A stretch of DNA of 41,290 bases. It comes from a virus. Positions 6,412-13,773 of this stretch are shown piece by piece. The translations under genes were made by a program, and so were the position numbers. Under the pieces are notes generated by a model. That model saw only the letters and a list, made by a program, of their open reading frames with translations, made no database searches and was not told the DNA's origin. How positions within the stretch are numbered: position 1 is the first letter of the stretch; the number at the start of each line of letters is the position of its first letter. The stretch covers positions 1 through 41,290 of IMG/VR virus record IMGVR_UViG_3300006334_000009. One strand, written 5' to 3'.

Positions 6412-6683
6412 GTATACAATTGTTTTTCATTGTTCAGATTGTGTTAAAAATCGACCGAACAGATACAAAAACACAAGGTTGGGCGCGGGCGCGCGCGAAT
6501 ATGCGATTTTTAAAACATTGGCAAGCTTTTGTTTTACATTGTTTAAATAATGCTCAAATCAAAACATAGGTTTAACTTTGTTTTGCATTGTTTAAATAAT
6601 GTTTAACTAAATACCTAACCCCATTTAAGTATTGCTTAGTACTTGTTTGAGCTAATGTTGAACAATGGCAAACAATTGTATAC
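6412..6683. repeat. Iteron cluster flanked by a 25-bp inverted repeat; origin candidate
   Basis: Bases 6412-6436 and 6659-6683 are reverse complements with two mismatches in 25. Inside, a 25-bp unit at 6528-6552 recurs at 6577-6601 with one mismatch, 49 bp apart. All four elements share TTGTTTKNCATTGTTYA, three in direct and one in inverted orientation. The GC tract at 6481-6497 (alternating G and C) sits inside AT-rich DNA. Iterons plus an AT-rich region are typical of replication origins or of repressor operators. The function is inferred. Confidence 0.6.
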
Positions 6684-6749
6684 AAACGCGATCTATTTTT
6701 TTTGGACCCCCCCATTTAAAATATCTGGCGTACCTATGCTATAACTACA

Positions 6750-6778
6750 TTCCCACACAGTAAAATTTATGCTATAAT
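6750..6778 (+). promoter_or_regulatory. Sigma70-like promoter candidate (plus)
   Basis: TTCCCA, a 17-base spacer, then the perfect -10 TATAAT. A second TATGCTATAA lies ~35 bases upstream. It points toward the terminase genes, with a ~280-base leader. Confidence 0.5.
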
Positions 6779-6874
6779 ATTTTTGGGTGTTGTTTAATAA
6801 AATTTTACCTCCCGAATTTTTTATTATGCTTTCTCGCAACACCCCCCCTGCCCCCTCTTAGGAAAATAATAATT

Positions 6875-6897
6875 CTTAGGAATTTGAAAATCCTAAG
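6875..6897. other. Hairpin in the leader of terminase module 1
   Basis: CTTAGGA (6875-6881) pairs with TCCTAAG (6891-6897) across a 9-base loop. A run of T follows only 15 bases later, so terminator or attenuator function is uncertain. Confidence 0.4.
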
Positions 6898-6985
6898 CAT
6901 TTTGCAGCTTTTTTATTAAAATTTTAATATTTTCTATATTTTAAAGGGGTTTAATTTAATAATGCACACCTATACTTAAGGTTAA

Positions 6986-7018
6986 TTAATTATTAAAATG
7001 CCTATAGGCATTAATAAT
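6986..7018. repeat. 33-bp direct repeat with palindrome, copy 2
   Basis: Exact copy of 1266-1298 with the 16-bp palindrome AATGCCTATAGGCATT. It lies 42 bases before the small terminase start. Confidence 0.8.
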
Positions 7019-7060
7019 TATTAATTGTAGTATGTTAAACATAACTTTTGCGGAAAGAAG

Positions 7061-7549
7061 ATGGCTGGTAAACCAAAATTAAAACAAGCTTTATCCGAAC
7101 TTGATCGAAGAGGTGGTGTTGAAGCTTTGCAGAAAGAATTATTAGCAGGCAAGACAATTCCTATGATTGCTAAGGAGCTAAATTTAGATCGCGGCTATTT
7201 TAGGCGCAATCTTATGAAGAATGAGAAGTATGGTAACGCGATACGAGAGATAGAGCATCAAGTTGCTGATGCTCATGCGGATGCTGCGTTTGATATGCTT
7301 AACGATATTAGAGAGAGGCGAGAGCTTGAGGTTAAAGAAGCCTTAAACGGTGATCGTGACGTTTCTGAGGGTAATGTTAATCAGGTTGATATTGGTATTG
7401 CGAAAGGTTTAGCGCAGCAACACAATTTTATAGCTTCATCTTTAAACAAAAATCGGTATGGTACAGGCAGTCAGCAAAATATACAGATTAATATTGGTGA
7501 TTTACATTTGGATGCGCTGCGAAAAATGAAAGTTGTAGACCATGAATGA
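7061..7549 (+). CDS. terS: Terminase small subunit, module 1
   Basis: A 162-residue protein whose N-terminal half contains a helix-turn-helix-like segment (GKTIPMIAKELNLDRGYFRRNLMKN), followed by a helical region (HQVADAHADAAFDMLNDIRERREL) and a C-terminal tail. This is the usual layout of small terminases, which recognise phage DNA and present it to the large subunit. The position directly before TerL (8-base overlap) supports the call. It is unrelated in sequence to the small subunit at 38757-39134. Confidence 0.75.
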   Translation: MAGKPKLKQALSELDRRGGVEALQKELLAGKTIPMIAKELNLDRGYFRRNLMKNEKYGNAIREIEHQVADAHADAAFDMLNDIRERRELEVKEALNGDRDVSEGNVNQVDIGIAKGLAQQHNFIASSLNKNRYGTGSQQNIQINIGDLHLDALRKMKVVDHE

Positions 7550-8948
7550 CTTGTCTCAAAATACGATGATTGAGTTTACTCAGCGTTACGCTAAAAACCC
7601 GACATTGTTTGTGCAGGAAGTTCTTGGTGTAGAGCCGTTAGATTATCAGGCTGAGTTTCTAGAGGCTATTGCTTCTGGTGAAAGAAAAATTTCAATTCGT
7701 TCTGGGCATGGAACTGGCAAGAGTACAGCGGCATCATGGGCCATGTTGTGGTATTTTTTAATGCACTACCCGAATAAGGTTGTTGTGACTGCACCTACTT
7801 CTAGTCAGTTATTTGATGCATTATTTGCTGAGATGAAGCGTTGGATAAATGAGTTACCTGATGCGTTTAAGGAAATGTTAAACGTAAAATCTGACCGTGT
7901 TGAGCATACGGCTGCGCCCAGTGAGATGTTTATTTCGGCGAGAACCTCAAGAGCTGAGACACCAGAGGCGTTAGCTGGGGTACACTCAGAACATGTTATG
8001 TTGATTGTAGACGAGGCTAGTGGTGTGCCAGAGCAAGTATTTGAGGCTGCTGCTGGTTCTATGTCTGGTCATAATGCTACAACAGTTATGTTGAGTAACC
8101 CTACTAGGTCTAGTGGTACGTTTTTTGAAAGTCAAAACAGGCTTGCTGATAGCTGGTGGACAAGGCGCTGGTCGTGCATTGACAGCCCATTGGTTAGTGA
8201 TGAGTTTATCGAAGAGATGAAATTACGCTATGGTGAAGAAAGCAATGCCTTTAGAATCAGAGTGTTAGGCGAGTTTCCTCAAGCAGATGACGATACAATC
8301 ATACCGTATCACTTGGTTGAAAATGCAATACATCGTGATGTTGAGGGTGATGAAGACTTGCCGAGTGTGTGGGGTTTAGACGTTAGTAGGTTTGGAAATG
8401 ATAAAACTGCGTTGTGTAAGCGGCAAGGCTCTATTGTGACTGAGGTTAGGTCTTGGTCTGGGCTGGATTTAATGCAGACTGTGGGTCGTGTTGTGGCTGA
8501 ATATGAGGGTTTGCTGCCTTCTAAGAGGCCTAGAGAAATACTTGTTGATAGTATTGGGCTTGGTTCTGGTGTTGTTGATAGATTGCGTGAGCTAGAGCTA
8601 CCTGTTCGTGGCATTAATGTTGCAGAGGCCCCTAGTATGGGCGCAACATATTTAAATTTACGCTCTGAGTTGTGGTTTAAAACTAAGGGTTGGTTTGAGG
8701 ATCGTGCTTGTAAGTTACCAAAAGATGATCAGTTATTGGCTGAATTGACAGGTATTCGGTATAGTTTTACGTCTAGTGGTAAGATGAAGGCTGAGAGTAA
8801 GGATGAGATGCGTAAGCGTGGACTAGCGTCACCTGACTTGGCTGATGCGCTTTGTTTAACGATGGCTAGTGATGCTGCAACTGCATTATCTGGGGCATTT
8901 TCTAGCTGGAGAGGTGAGATAAAACGCAATTTGCGTGGAATTGCATAA
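7542..8948 (+). CDS. terL: Terminase large subunit, module 1
   Basis: DNA-packaging motor with nuclease. Walker A GHGTGKST is at residues 55-62, Walker B LIVDE at 154-158, and a coupling-type segment TVMLSNPT follows. The RNase H-like nuclease has VWGLDVSRFGNDKTA near residue 275, ILVDSIGLGSG, and a final acidic SPDLADALC. Length (468 aa) is typical. It differs clearly from the 419-residue terminase at 39115, yet both end in a closely similar tail (KRNLRGIA here). The N-terminus overlaps terS. Confidence 0.93.
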   Translation: MNDLSQNTMIEFTQRYAKNPTLFVQEVLGVEPLDYQAEFLEAIASGERKISIRSGHGTGKSTAASWAMLWYFLMHYPNKVVVTAPTSSQLFDALFAEMKRWINELPDAFKEMLNVKSDRVEHTAAPSEMFISARTSRAETPEALAGVHSEHVMLIVDEASGVPEQVFEAAAGSMSGHNATTVMLSNPTRSSGTFFESQNRLADSWWTRRWSCIDSPLVSDEFIEEMKLRYGEESNAFRIRVLGEFPQADDDTIIPYHLVENAIHRDVEGDEDLPSVWGLDVSRFGNDKTALCKRQGSIVTEVRSWSGLDLMQTVGRVVAEYEGLLPSKRPREILVDSIGLGSGVVDRLRELELPVRGINVAEAPSMGATYLNLRSELWFKTKGWFEDRACKLPKDDQLLAELTGIRYSFTSSGKMKAESKDEMRKRGLASPDLADALCLTMASDAATALSGAFSSWRGEIKRNLRGIA

Positions 8949-8983
8949 TGTGGTATGTGTTTAAAAAAATAAAGGAGATGATC

Positions 8984-9082
8984 ATGCCGATGGGTAAGGG
9001 TACTTATGGTTCTCAAGTTGGAAGACCACCTAAAAAAACAACAAAGAAAAAGAAAAAATCTAAAAAAGCGAAAAAGAAATAA
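8984..9082 (+). CDS. Tiny lysine-rich protein (32 aa), MPMGKGTYGS family
   Basis: Starts at ATG 8984 behind AAAGGAGATGATC. The conserved head is MPMGKGTYGS, then GRPPKK and a polylysine tail. A homologue with the same head sits after the second terminase (40856-40942). The stop and the next start overlap (TAATG). The strong positive charge suggests nucleic-acid contact, for example a virion-packaged condensing protein, but that is a guess. An in-frame ATG at 8948 would add 12 residues. Confidence 0.75.
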   Translation: MPMGKGTYGSQVGRPPKKTTKKKKKSKKAKKK

Positions 9083-9246
9083 TGGCTAAAAAAGCTCGTA
9101 AGTCATCCAGCCCCAAGCCTAAAAACCCTGCTTTATATGCTAGAGTAAAGGCTGCGGCTAAACGTAAGTTTAAGGTTTACCCTTCTGCGTATGCAAATGC
9201 TTGGTTGGTGCGTGAGTACAAAAAGCGCGGCGGTACTTATGCCTAG
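9082..9246 (+). CDS. Small basic protein (54 aa), YPSAYANAW family
   Basis: Contains PSAYANAWLVREYKKRGG after a basic LYARVKAAAKRKFKV helix. I recognise this as a recurrent small phage/marine-virus family lying beside structural or packaging genes, without known function. TAATG coupling joins it to the gene before it, and the next start (9239) lies inside its last codons. Confidence 0.8.
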   Translation: MAKKARKSSSPKPKNPALYARVKAAAKRKFKVYPSAYANAWLVREYKKRGGTYA

Positions 9247-9472
9247 CAGAAAGCCTAAAGGTGGGCTGACAAAATGGTTTAAGGAAGATTGGCGAGATGT
9301 CAAAACTGGTAAGAAGTGCGGCAGAAGTGGCAAGAAAGATAAAGGTAGACCTTACCCTGCTTGTCGTCCTAAAAGTAAAGCAAGTTCTGCATCTGCTAAA
9401 AGAGCCGCTAAACGTAAGACAGGCCCAGCTAGGATAAGTTGGAAAACAAAAAGAAAAAAAGGTAAGAAGTAA
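9239..9472 (+). CDS. Small basic Cys-containing protein, probably DUF5872
   Basis: The start is ATG 9239, which overlaps the previous stop. The 77-residue protein has GGLTKWFKEDWRDV, then KKCGRSG and GRPYPACRPKSKA, followed by a lysine/arginine tail. This order fits my memory of DUF5872 (Trp-containing head, then C-G-R-S and YP-x-C-x-P). The two cysteines could bind metal or form a disulfide. Function unknown. Confidence 0.75.
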   Translation: MPSRKPKGGLTKWFKEDWRDVKTGKKCGRSGKKDKGRPYPACRPKSKASSASAKRAAKRKTGPARISWKTKRKKGKK

Positions 9473-9594
9473 TGCCATTTTCTAAATACAGCAAAAAGCA
9501 AAAGAAGCTGGCGGCTTTAGCCCCACCTCGTAAAAAAATAACAGGCGCTGATTTTAAGAAGTTAAGAAAAAAGAAGAAGAAGGGTAAGAAGTAA
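9472..9594 (+). CDS. Tiny basic protein (40 aa)
   Basis: Begins and ends with TAATG overlaps, so translation is probably coupled. The core is KKLAALAPPRKKITGADF followed by a lysine-rich tail. I recall similar mini-proteins near marine phage structural genes. Function unknown. Confidence 0.75.
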   Translation: MPFSKYSKKQKKLAALAPPRKKITGADFKKLRKKKKKGKK

Positions 9595-10418
9595 TGGCTG
9601 AAGAACGTAAAGATCGTAAAGACATGACTCACGCCGAGGCGATTGCAGATCATTTTAGAGTTCTTGGTAGGCCTAATCCCTTTGCTTTTGCTCATAGTGG
9701 CACACCAGAGCAGCGTAAAGGCGGTCTTGGCTCTAACAAGGGTGCAGCTAGGTATCAAAACACTTCTGCTGAAGATCGTGCAAAAGCTAACTCTGATGGT
9801 AGGTTTGGTTATTTTGATGAGGTAAATAAACGTTACGTTCCTGCTATATTTGATATGATGGATGGCGGTGGTCGTGACACTAGGGGTGATGAGTTTAAAG
9901 GTGGTATCTTTAGTGGTTTGCTTAATGATTTAGGCGTAAAACCATACGGTTCACAAATGGAACGTGCTATGGTTAGTCCTAGTACGTCACCTATTGTGCA
10001 GGCTGTTTCTGGCACAATTCCAAGGCCAAGAGTAAGGCCAACGCAAACCATGCCAGATGAGTTAAGTGGTGTTCCATTTAACAACACGCCGCCAACCATG
10101 CCAGATGAAGTTAGTGGAGTGCCGTTTAATAATACGCCACCAACCATGCCAGATGAAGTTAGTGGAGTGCCGTTTAATAATACGCCAAATCCATTTACTG
10201 GCCCAACTTATGATATGGTTATGGATCAAAGCTTTGGTAATATGTCAGGCCGTAATGTTCCTCGTAGAACAAGAAATTATCTTAATAGTGACCCAAAGTT
10301 TGCCAGATTTATGGAGCTTGTTGAAAGTAATTCGTTAATGCCAAAAAGAAGTATGGAAGAAAATTATCAAATTTACTTACAGATGCAGGAATCAGGTAGC
10401 CTTGATAAGTTTATGTAA
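9594..10418 (+). CDS. Proline/asparagine-repeat protein with DGRFGY motif
   Basis: A 274-residue probable virion-associated protein. The first third has KGGLGSNKGAARYQNTSAEDRA and then DGRFGYFDEVNKRYVP. A partial homologue with DGRFGYYNDQGYYVP follows the second terminase array (40989-41290). The middle has three 16-residue repeats (TMPDEVSGVPFNNTPP). Low-complexity Pro/Asn repeats suggest a flexible linker. It is coupled by TAATG to the gene before. Function unknown. Confidence 0.7.
   Translation: MAEERKDRKDMTHAEAIADHFRVLGRPNPFAFAHSGTPEQRKGGLGSNKGAARYQNTSAEDRAKANSDGRFGYFDEVNKRYVPAIFDMMDGGGRDTRGDEFKGGIFSGLLNDLGVKPYGSQMERAMVSPSTSPIVQAVSGTIPRPRVRPTQTMPDELSGVPFNNTPPTMPDEVSGVPFNNTPPTMPDEVSGVPFNNTPNPFTGPTYDMVMDQSFGNMSGRNVPRRTRNYLNSDPKFARFMELVESNSLMPKRSMEENYQIYLQMQESGSLDKFM
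10047..10190 (+). repeat. Three tandem 48-bp coding repeats
   Basis: Units at 10047-10094, 10095-10142 and 10143-10190 encode TMPDE(L/V)SGVPFNNTPP. The second and third units are nearly identical at DNA level while the first has several silent changes, suggesting a recent duplication. Confidence 0.9.
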
Positions 10419-10684
10419 TGCCAAGAACAAAAGAAAAAGCCATACGCAAAACAACTAAAGGTAAGGGTCGTAACTATAGGACGGTAAAAGAAGGCGCTGG
10501 TATGACTGCTGCTGGCGTAGCTGCACATAGAAGGAAAAACCCAAAGTCGAAACTAAAAACGGCTGTAACAAAAAAGAAAAATTTAACTGCAAAAGAAAAG
10601 GCTCGTAAGAAGTCTTTTTGCGCTAGGTCTAGGGGCTGGACAGGTGAACGTGGCAAAGCTGCTCGTAGAAGATGGAATTGTTAG
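10418..10684 (+). CDS. Small basic protein, DUF6321-like
   Basis: An 88-residue, strongly basic protein with GMTAAGVAAHRRKNPKSKL near the middle and KSFCARSRGW...KAARRRWNC at the end. This pattern fits the small phage family I remember as DUF6321. The conserved cysteines in FCAR and WNC are notable. It overlaps the previous stop (TAATG) and ends just before the adaptor gene. The function is unknown; such proteins may bind packaged DNA. Confidence 0.75.
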   Translation: MPRTKEKAIRKTTKGKGRNYRTVKEGAGMTAAGVAAHRRKNPKSKLKTAVTKKKNLTAKEKARKKSFCARSRGWTGERGKAARRRWNC

Positions 10685-11302
10685 ATGGCTTTAAGTAATT
10701 ACAATGATTTAAAGGCGAGTATAGCCGATTTTTTAAATAGAGATGATTTAACGTCAGTTATTCCTGATTTTATTAGTCTTGCAGAAGCTCAATTAAATAG
10801 AGAAGTTCGACATTGGCGTATGGAAGATAGAGTAAATGCTACTGTTGACTCTCAATACACAGCTTTGCCAAACAATTTTCTTGAACCTATAAGGATGGTA
10901 AAAACAACAGGTGACTTTCAAATATTAGAACTTGTTGGTGCTTTGGAAATATCAAAGTTAAGGCAAGCAAACAATGACAATGTTGGTGTGCCTAGAGTTT
11001 ACACAATTTTAGATCAGGCACTTGAAGTCTTTCCAAGACCTGATGGAAATACAGTTTTTGAGCTTACCTATTATGAGGAAATACCAGATTTAGCGACAAA
11101 TAGCACAAACTGGTTGATGACATATCACCCCTCTGCTTACTTGTATGGTTCTTTACTTCATTCTGCGCCATATTTATCTGAGGGTAATAGAATACCAGAA
11201 TGGAGTGCATTGTATCAAAAGGCAATCAATGATATAAACGCGGAGAGTGAACGAGCAAAAACTGGCGGCTCTGGTCGCAGGATGAAAATAAGGAGCTACT
11301 AA
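10685..11302 (+). CDS. Head-tail adaptor-like protein
   Basis: A 205-residue protein with the N-terminal signature ALSNYNDLKASIADFLNRDDLTSVIPDFISLAEAQLNREVR, a pattern I know from phage adaptor proteins of podovirus-like genomes. It has a strand-rich centre and a helical C-terminus (YLYGSLLHSAPYL). Adaptors form the ring joining portal and tail. Its place before the tail genes agrees, although the portal gene lies 13 kb away. Confidence 0.65.
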   Translation: MALSNYNDLKASIADFLNRDDLTSVIPDFISLAEAQLNREVRHWRMEDRVNATVDSQYTALPNNFLEPIRMVKTTGDFQILELVGALEISKLRQANNDNVGVPRVYTILDQALEVFPRPDGNTVFELTYYEEIPDLATNSTNWLMTYHPSAYLYGSLLHSAPYLSEGNRIPEWSALYQKAINDINAESERAKTGGSGRRMKIRSY

Positions 11303-11740
11303 ATGGCAAGCTTTACGAAAGTAAATGACTTTGTAGTTAATCTGGCTAACGCTATGGACTTAGACAGCGACACACTAAAAGTTGCGCTTTGCAACACGGA
11401 CCCTACGTCTGGCACAAATATCGTGTCAACAGGTAATGGTGTTTTAGCAAACGTTACGGAAATAAGTTATACCAACTTGTCGGCAAGAACATTGCAAAAT
11501 GTTACAAGTTCAGACCCAAATAATAATGGCACATATGTGCTTTCGGCTGATGACTTAATTTTAACAGCGTCAGGTGGCTCAGTAGCAGCGTTTAGATATG
11601 TAATTATTTATAACGACACACCAACATCACCAGCTGATCCAATAATAGGATATTACGATTATGGTTCATCATTGACGTTAAACGATGGTGATACCTTTAC
11701 AATCGACATTGGAAATAACGGTTTACTAACGCTTACTTAG
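11303..11740 (+). CDS. Tail-associated protein (145 aa)
   Basis: An all-beta-looking protein starting SFTKVNDFVVNLANAMDLDSDTLKVALCNTDP. I have seen similar proteins in marine phage tail clusters, annotated only as hypothetical or tail proteins. It follows the adaptor without a gap and precedes the collagen-like fibre. Probably a virion component; exact role unknown. Confidence 0.55.
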   Translation: MASFTKVNDFVVNLANAMDLDSDTLKVALCNTDPTSGTNIVSTGNGVLANVTEISYTNLSARTLQNVTSSDPNNNGTYVLSADDLILTASGGSVAAFRYVIIYNDTPTSPADPIIGYYDYGSSLTLNDGDTFTIDIGNNGLLTLT

Positions 11741-11752
11741 TAGGAGTGCATC

Positions 11753-12781
11753 ATGGCAAAACTTTTTAACAGAGCCAAGATGAACACTAGCAGTACTGGC
11801 ACAGGTACGATTACTTTAACCACTGCCGATACTGGTTATCAGACATTTGCAGCAGCTGGTGTATCTGACGGTGATGTTGTTCAATATGTGATAGAGGAAG
11901 GAACAAACTGGGAAATAGGTTCTGGAACCTATTCTAGTAGTGGAACTTCACTGACAAGAACGCCATCGGAAAGCAGTGGTGGAGGCAGTGCAATAACCTT
12001 AGCCGGAGCTGCTAAAGTTTTTATTAGTTCGATTGCTGATGATTTTACAAAATTGCAGTCGGGTGGAGTAACAAAAATTTCAGCAGCGGCGGGCGGTGTA
12101 GAAATTACGGGTAATATTGTTGTTTCTGGAAGTGTAGACGGTAGAGATTTAGCAACAGATGGCAGTAAGCTAGACGGTGTTTCAGCGAGTGCAGATGTAA
12201 CCTCTACTGCAATAAATGCTTTAGCAACTGAAACAAGCATATCAGGTTCAGATGTCATTCCGGTTATAACAAGTGGCGGTCTTAAAAAGGCAACAATCAC
12301 TAACGCTTCGTTAGCTGGCCCGGCTGGCCCGGCTGGCCCGACAGGACCTACAGGACCTACAGGCCCATCTGGACCATCAGTTACAGGACCAACAGGTCCG
12401 CCAGGACCGACAGGGCCAACAGGCCCATCTGGTAGCAACGGAAGTAACGGTAGTACTGGTCCAACTGGCCCAACCGGCCCAACTGGCCCGACGGGTCCAA
12501 CTGGTCCAACAGGTAATGCTGCAACAAATTGGAATTCTACTGGTTCTTATGCATTATTGTACGACAGTTGGCATGGAAACTCTTATCCAGGCTATACTAC
12601 ATCTGGATATCATTTATATGCCGCCAATACATATGAGTATAGTGGTAATAGTGCTGGTTGGTGGAGTTCTTACTATGGCAGTGGCACATGGCGATGTATG
12701 GGGCAAACAGGTTATCGTAATGGCTACTATTATCTTAGCCGTATAGATTTTAGTGTTACCTTATGGGTGAGGATTTATTAA
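11753..12781 (+). CDS. Collagen-like tail fibre protein
   Basis: A 342-residue fibre. Residues 1-~100 form the N-terminal domain common in marine phage fibres ([22 protein letters not shown], then [14 protein letters not shown]). Residues ~190-255 are an uninterrupted to slightly broken collagen-like Gly-X-Y region ([11 protein letters not shown]), and the last ~90 residues are a Tyr/Trp/Gly-rich tip. Collagen triplets form trimeric rods in phage fibres. Two genes downstream lies a 2OG-Fe(II) oxygenase that could modify it. The repetitive DNA (12319-12513) is GC-rich. Confidence 0.85.
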   Translation: MAKLFNRAKMNTSSTGTGTITLTTADTGYQTFAAAGVSDGDVVQYVIEEGTNWEIGSGTYSSSGTSLTRTPSESSGGGSAITLAGAAKVFISSIADDFTKLQSGGVTKISAAAGGVEITGNIVVSGSVDGRDLATDGSKLDGVSASADVTSTAINALATETSISGSDVIPVITSGGLKKATITNASLAGPAGPAGPTGPTGPTGPSGPSVTGPTGPPGPTGPTGPSGSNGSNGSTGPTGPTGPTGPTGPTGPTGNAATNWNSTGSYALLYDSWHGNSYPGYTTSGYHLYAANTYEYSGNSAGWWSSYYGSGTWRCMGQTGYRNGYYYLSRIDFSVTLWVRIY

Positions 12782-13210
12782 ATGAGTATATCAATAACAG
12801 AATACCGTAACGCCAAAGTTATCAACGCAGAGGGTACTATTATAGATGTAGAAATTAATACTCCCGAACATGGATGGGTTCCATATACACTTAATACAGC
12901 CGACACTGACATGACTATTGATAACAATGCGCTCTTAACGCTTATTGGTGCTGACAAAGCGGCTTACGTTCCGCCTACAGCAGAACAAGAGGCAGCAACT
13001 AAGGAAGCAGACGTTAGAACTTTACGAAACTGGTATTTAGGAGAGGCAGACAAGGTAACCTATAACCCATTAAGATGGGCGGCAATGACAAGTGAGGAGC
13101 AGTCTGCTTGGGCAGCATATCGACAAAGTTTACTAGATGTTCCTGAACAATCTGGATTTCCTGATAATGTAACTTGGCCCGTCAGACCTGATGGAATGTT
13201 TGAAGACTAG
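12782..13210 (+). CDS. Tail fibre assembly chaperone (Phage_tail_APC-like)
   Basis: The 142-residue protein ends with the typical pattern of this family: RTLRNWYLGEADKV, then SEEQSAWAAYRQSLLDVP, then FPDNVTWPVRPDG. These proteins help fibres fold or trimerise and sit beside fibre genes, as here. The start directly follows the fibre stop with an AT-rich spacer. Confidence 0.8.
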   Translation: MSISITEYRNAKVINAEGTIIDVEINTPEHGWVPYTLNTADTDMTIDNNALLTLIGADKAAYVPPTAEQEAATKEADVRTLRNWYLGEADKVTYNPLRWAAMTSEEQSAWAAYRQSLLDVPEQSGFPDNVTWPVRPDGMFED

Positions 13211-13211
13211 A

Positions 13212-13760
13212 ATGAATACAACACGTCAAAATTGGCAACTATTTAGCAAAAATATGTCAAATGATATCATTGAACATATAATAGGTCTGGCAGGAGAAAC
13301 ACAAAAAGCATCAACATTTAACGATGGAGATACTAAAGTCAGGTCAAGTCGTGTATGCTGGTTAAGTCATTACGAAAATGTAAAAGACATGTTATTTGCT
13401 TATGCAGACCATGCAAATCAAAATGCTTTTAATGTAAATTTATACAAAAAAGCTGACATACAATTTACCGAGTATCATGCCTCCGAAGGCGGTCACTATG
13501 ATTGGCATCACGATGTTAATTGGCTTAACGCAGACGGCTTTGATAGGAAGTTATCTATTACTGTCCAACTAAGTGACCCAAGCGAATATGAAGGCGGTGA
13601 TTTTGTTTTCGAAGAAATAGAAAGTCCAAAATCTGAAGCAGCTAAACCAAAAGGTTCGGTGTTAGTTTTTCCTAGTTACCTAAAACACAAAGTAACGCCT
13701 GTTACTAAAGGTGTAAGAAGGTCTTTAGTTGCTTGGTTTTGTGGTCCTCAGTGGCAGTAG
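13212..13760 (+). CDS. 2OG-Fe(II) oxygenase, PKHD/prolyl-hydroxylase-like
   Basis: The start chosen is ATG 13212, just past the previous stop. The 182-residue double-stranded beta-helix has the expected order: YHASEGGHYDWHHDVNW with metal ligands H99 and D101 (HxD), RKLSITVQLSDPSEYEGGDFVF, PKGSVLVFPSYLKHKVTPV with distal His159, and the 2-oxoglutarate-binding Arg in GVRRSLVAW. Such enzymes hydroxylate Pro, Lys or other residues using 2-oxoglutarate and O2. It lies inside the tail-fibre cluster, one gene after a collagen-like fibre, so fibre proline hydroxylation is a natural hypothesis. The substrate is not shown by the sequence. Confidence 0.85.
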   Translation: MNTTRQNWQLFSKNMSNDIIEHIIGLAGETQKASTFNDGDTKVRSSRVCWLSHYENVKDMLFAYADHANQNAFNVNLYKKADIQFTEYHASEGGHYDWHHDVNWLNADGFDRKLSITVQLSDPSEYEGGDFVFEEIESPKSEAAKPKGSVLVFPSYLKHKVTPVTKGVRRSLVAWFCGPQWQ

Positions 13761-13773
13761 AAAGGTTTAAATT

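Larger units (their letters stand above)
6167..7060. other. 894-bp noncoding control region
   Basis: No credible gene lies here on either strand. It holds the minus promoter, a doubled AATATTAGG (6272, 6282), iteron-like repeats inside an inverted repeat (6412-6683), an alternating GC tract (6481-6497), C-runs near 6710 and 6843-6856, a plus promoter candidate (6750-6778), a hairpin (6875-6897) and the 33-bp palindromic repeat (6986-7018). It separates a leftward early operon from the rightward terminase genes. Confidence 0.75.

Noticed and set aside
6700-6860. C-runs (near 6710 and 6843-6856) as a G-quadruplex on the minus strand
   Set aside because: Only two or three suitable G-runs occur close together, fewer than the four needed for a confident quadruplex.
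8948-8983. Upstream in-frame ATG for the first MPMGKG protein
   Set aside because: ATG 8984 has a good AGGAG at proper spacing, and the homologue after terminase 2 starts with the same MPMGKGTYGS; the upstream part is not shared.
9833-10147. Minus-strand frame with repeats opposite the DGRFGY gene
   Set aside because: The repeats merely mirror the 48-bp coding repeats of the plus-strand gene.
11929-12438. Long minus-strand frame (169 codons) opposite the fibre gene
   Set aside because: It is the complement of the Gly-Pro-X codons and encodes a matching low-complexity Gly/Pro/Val protein. It has no ribosome-binding site and lies wholly inside the fibre gene.
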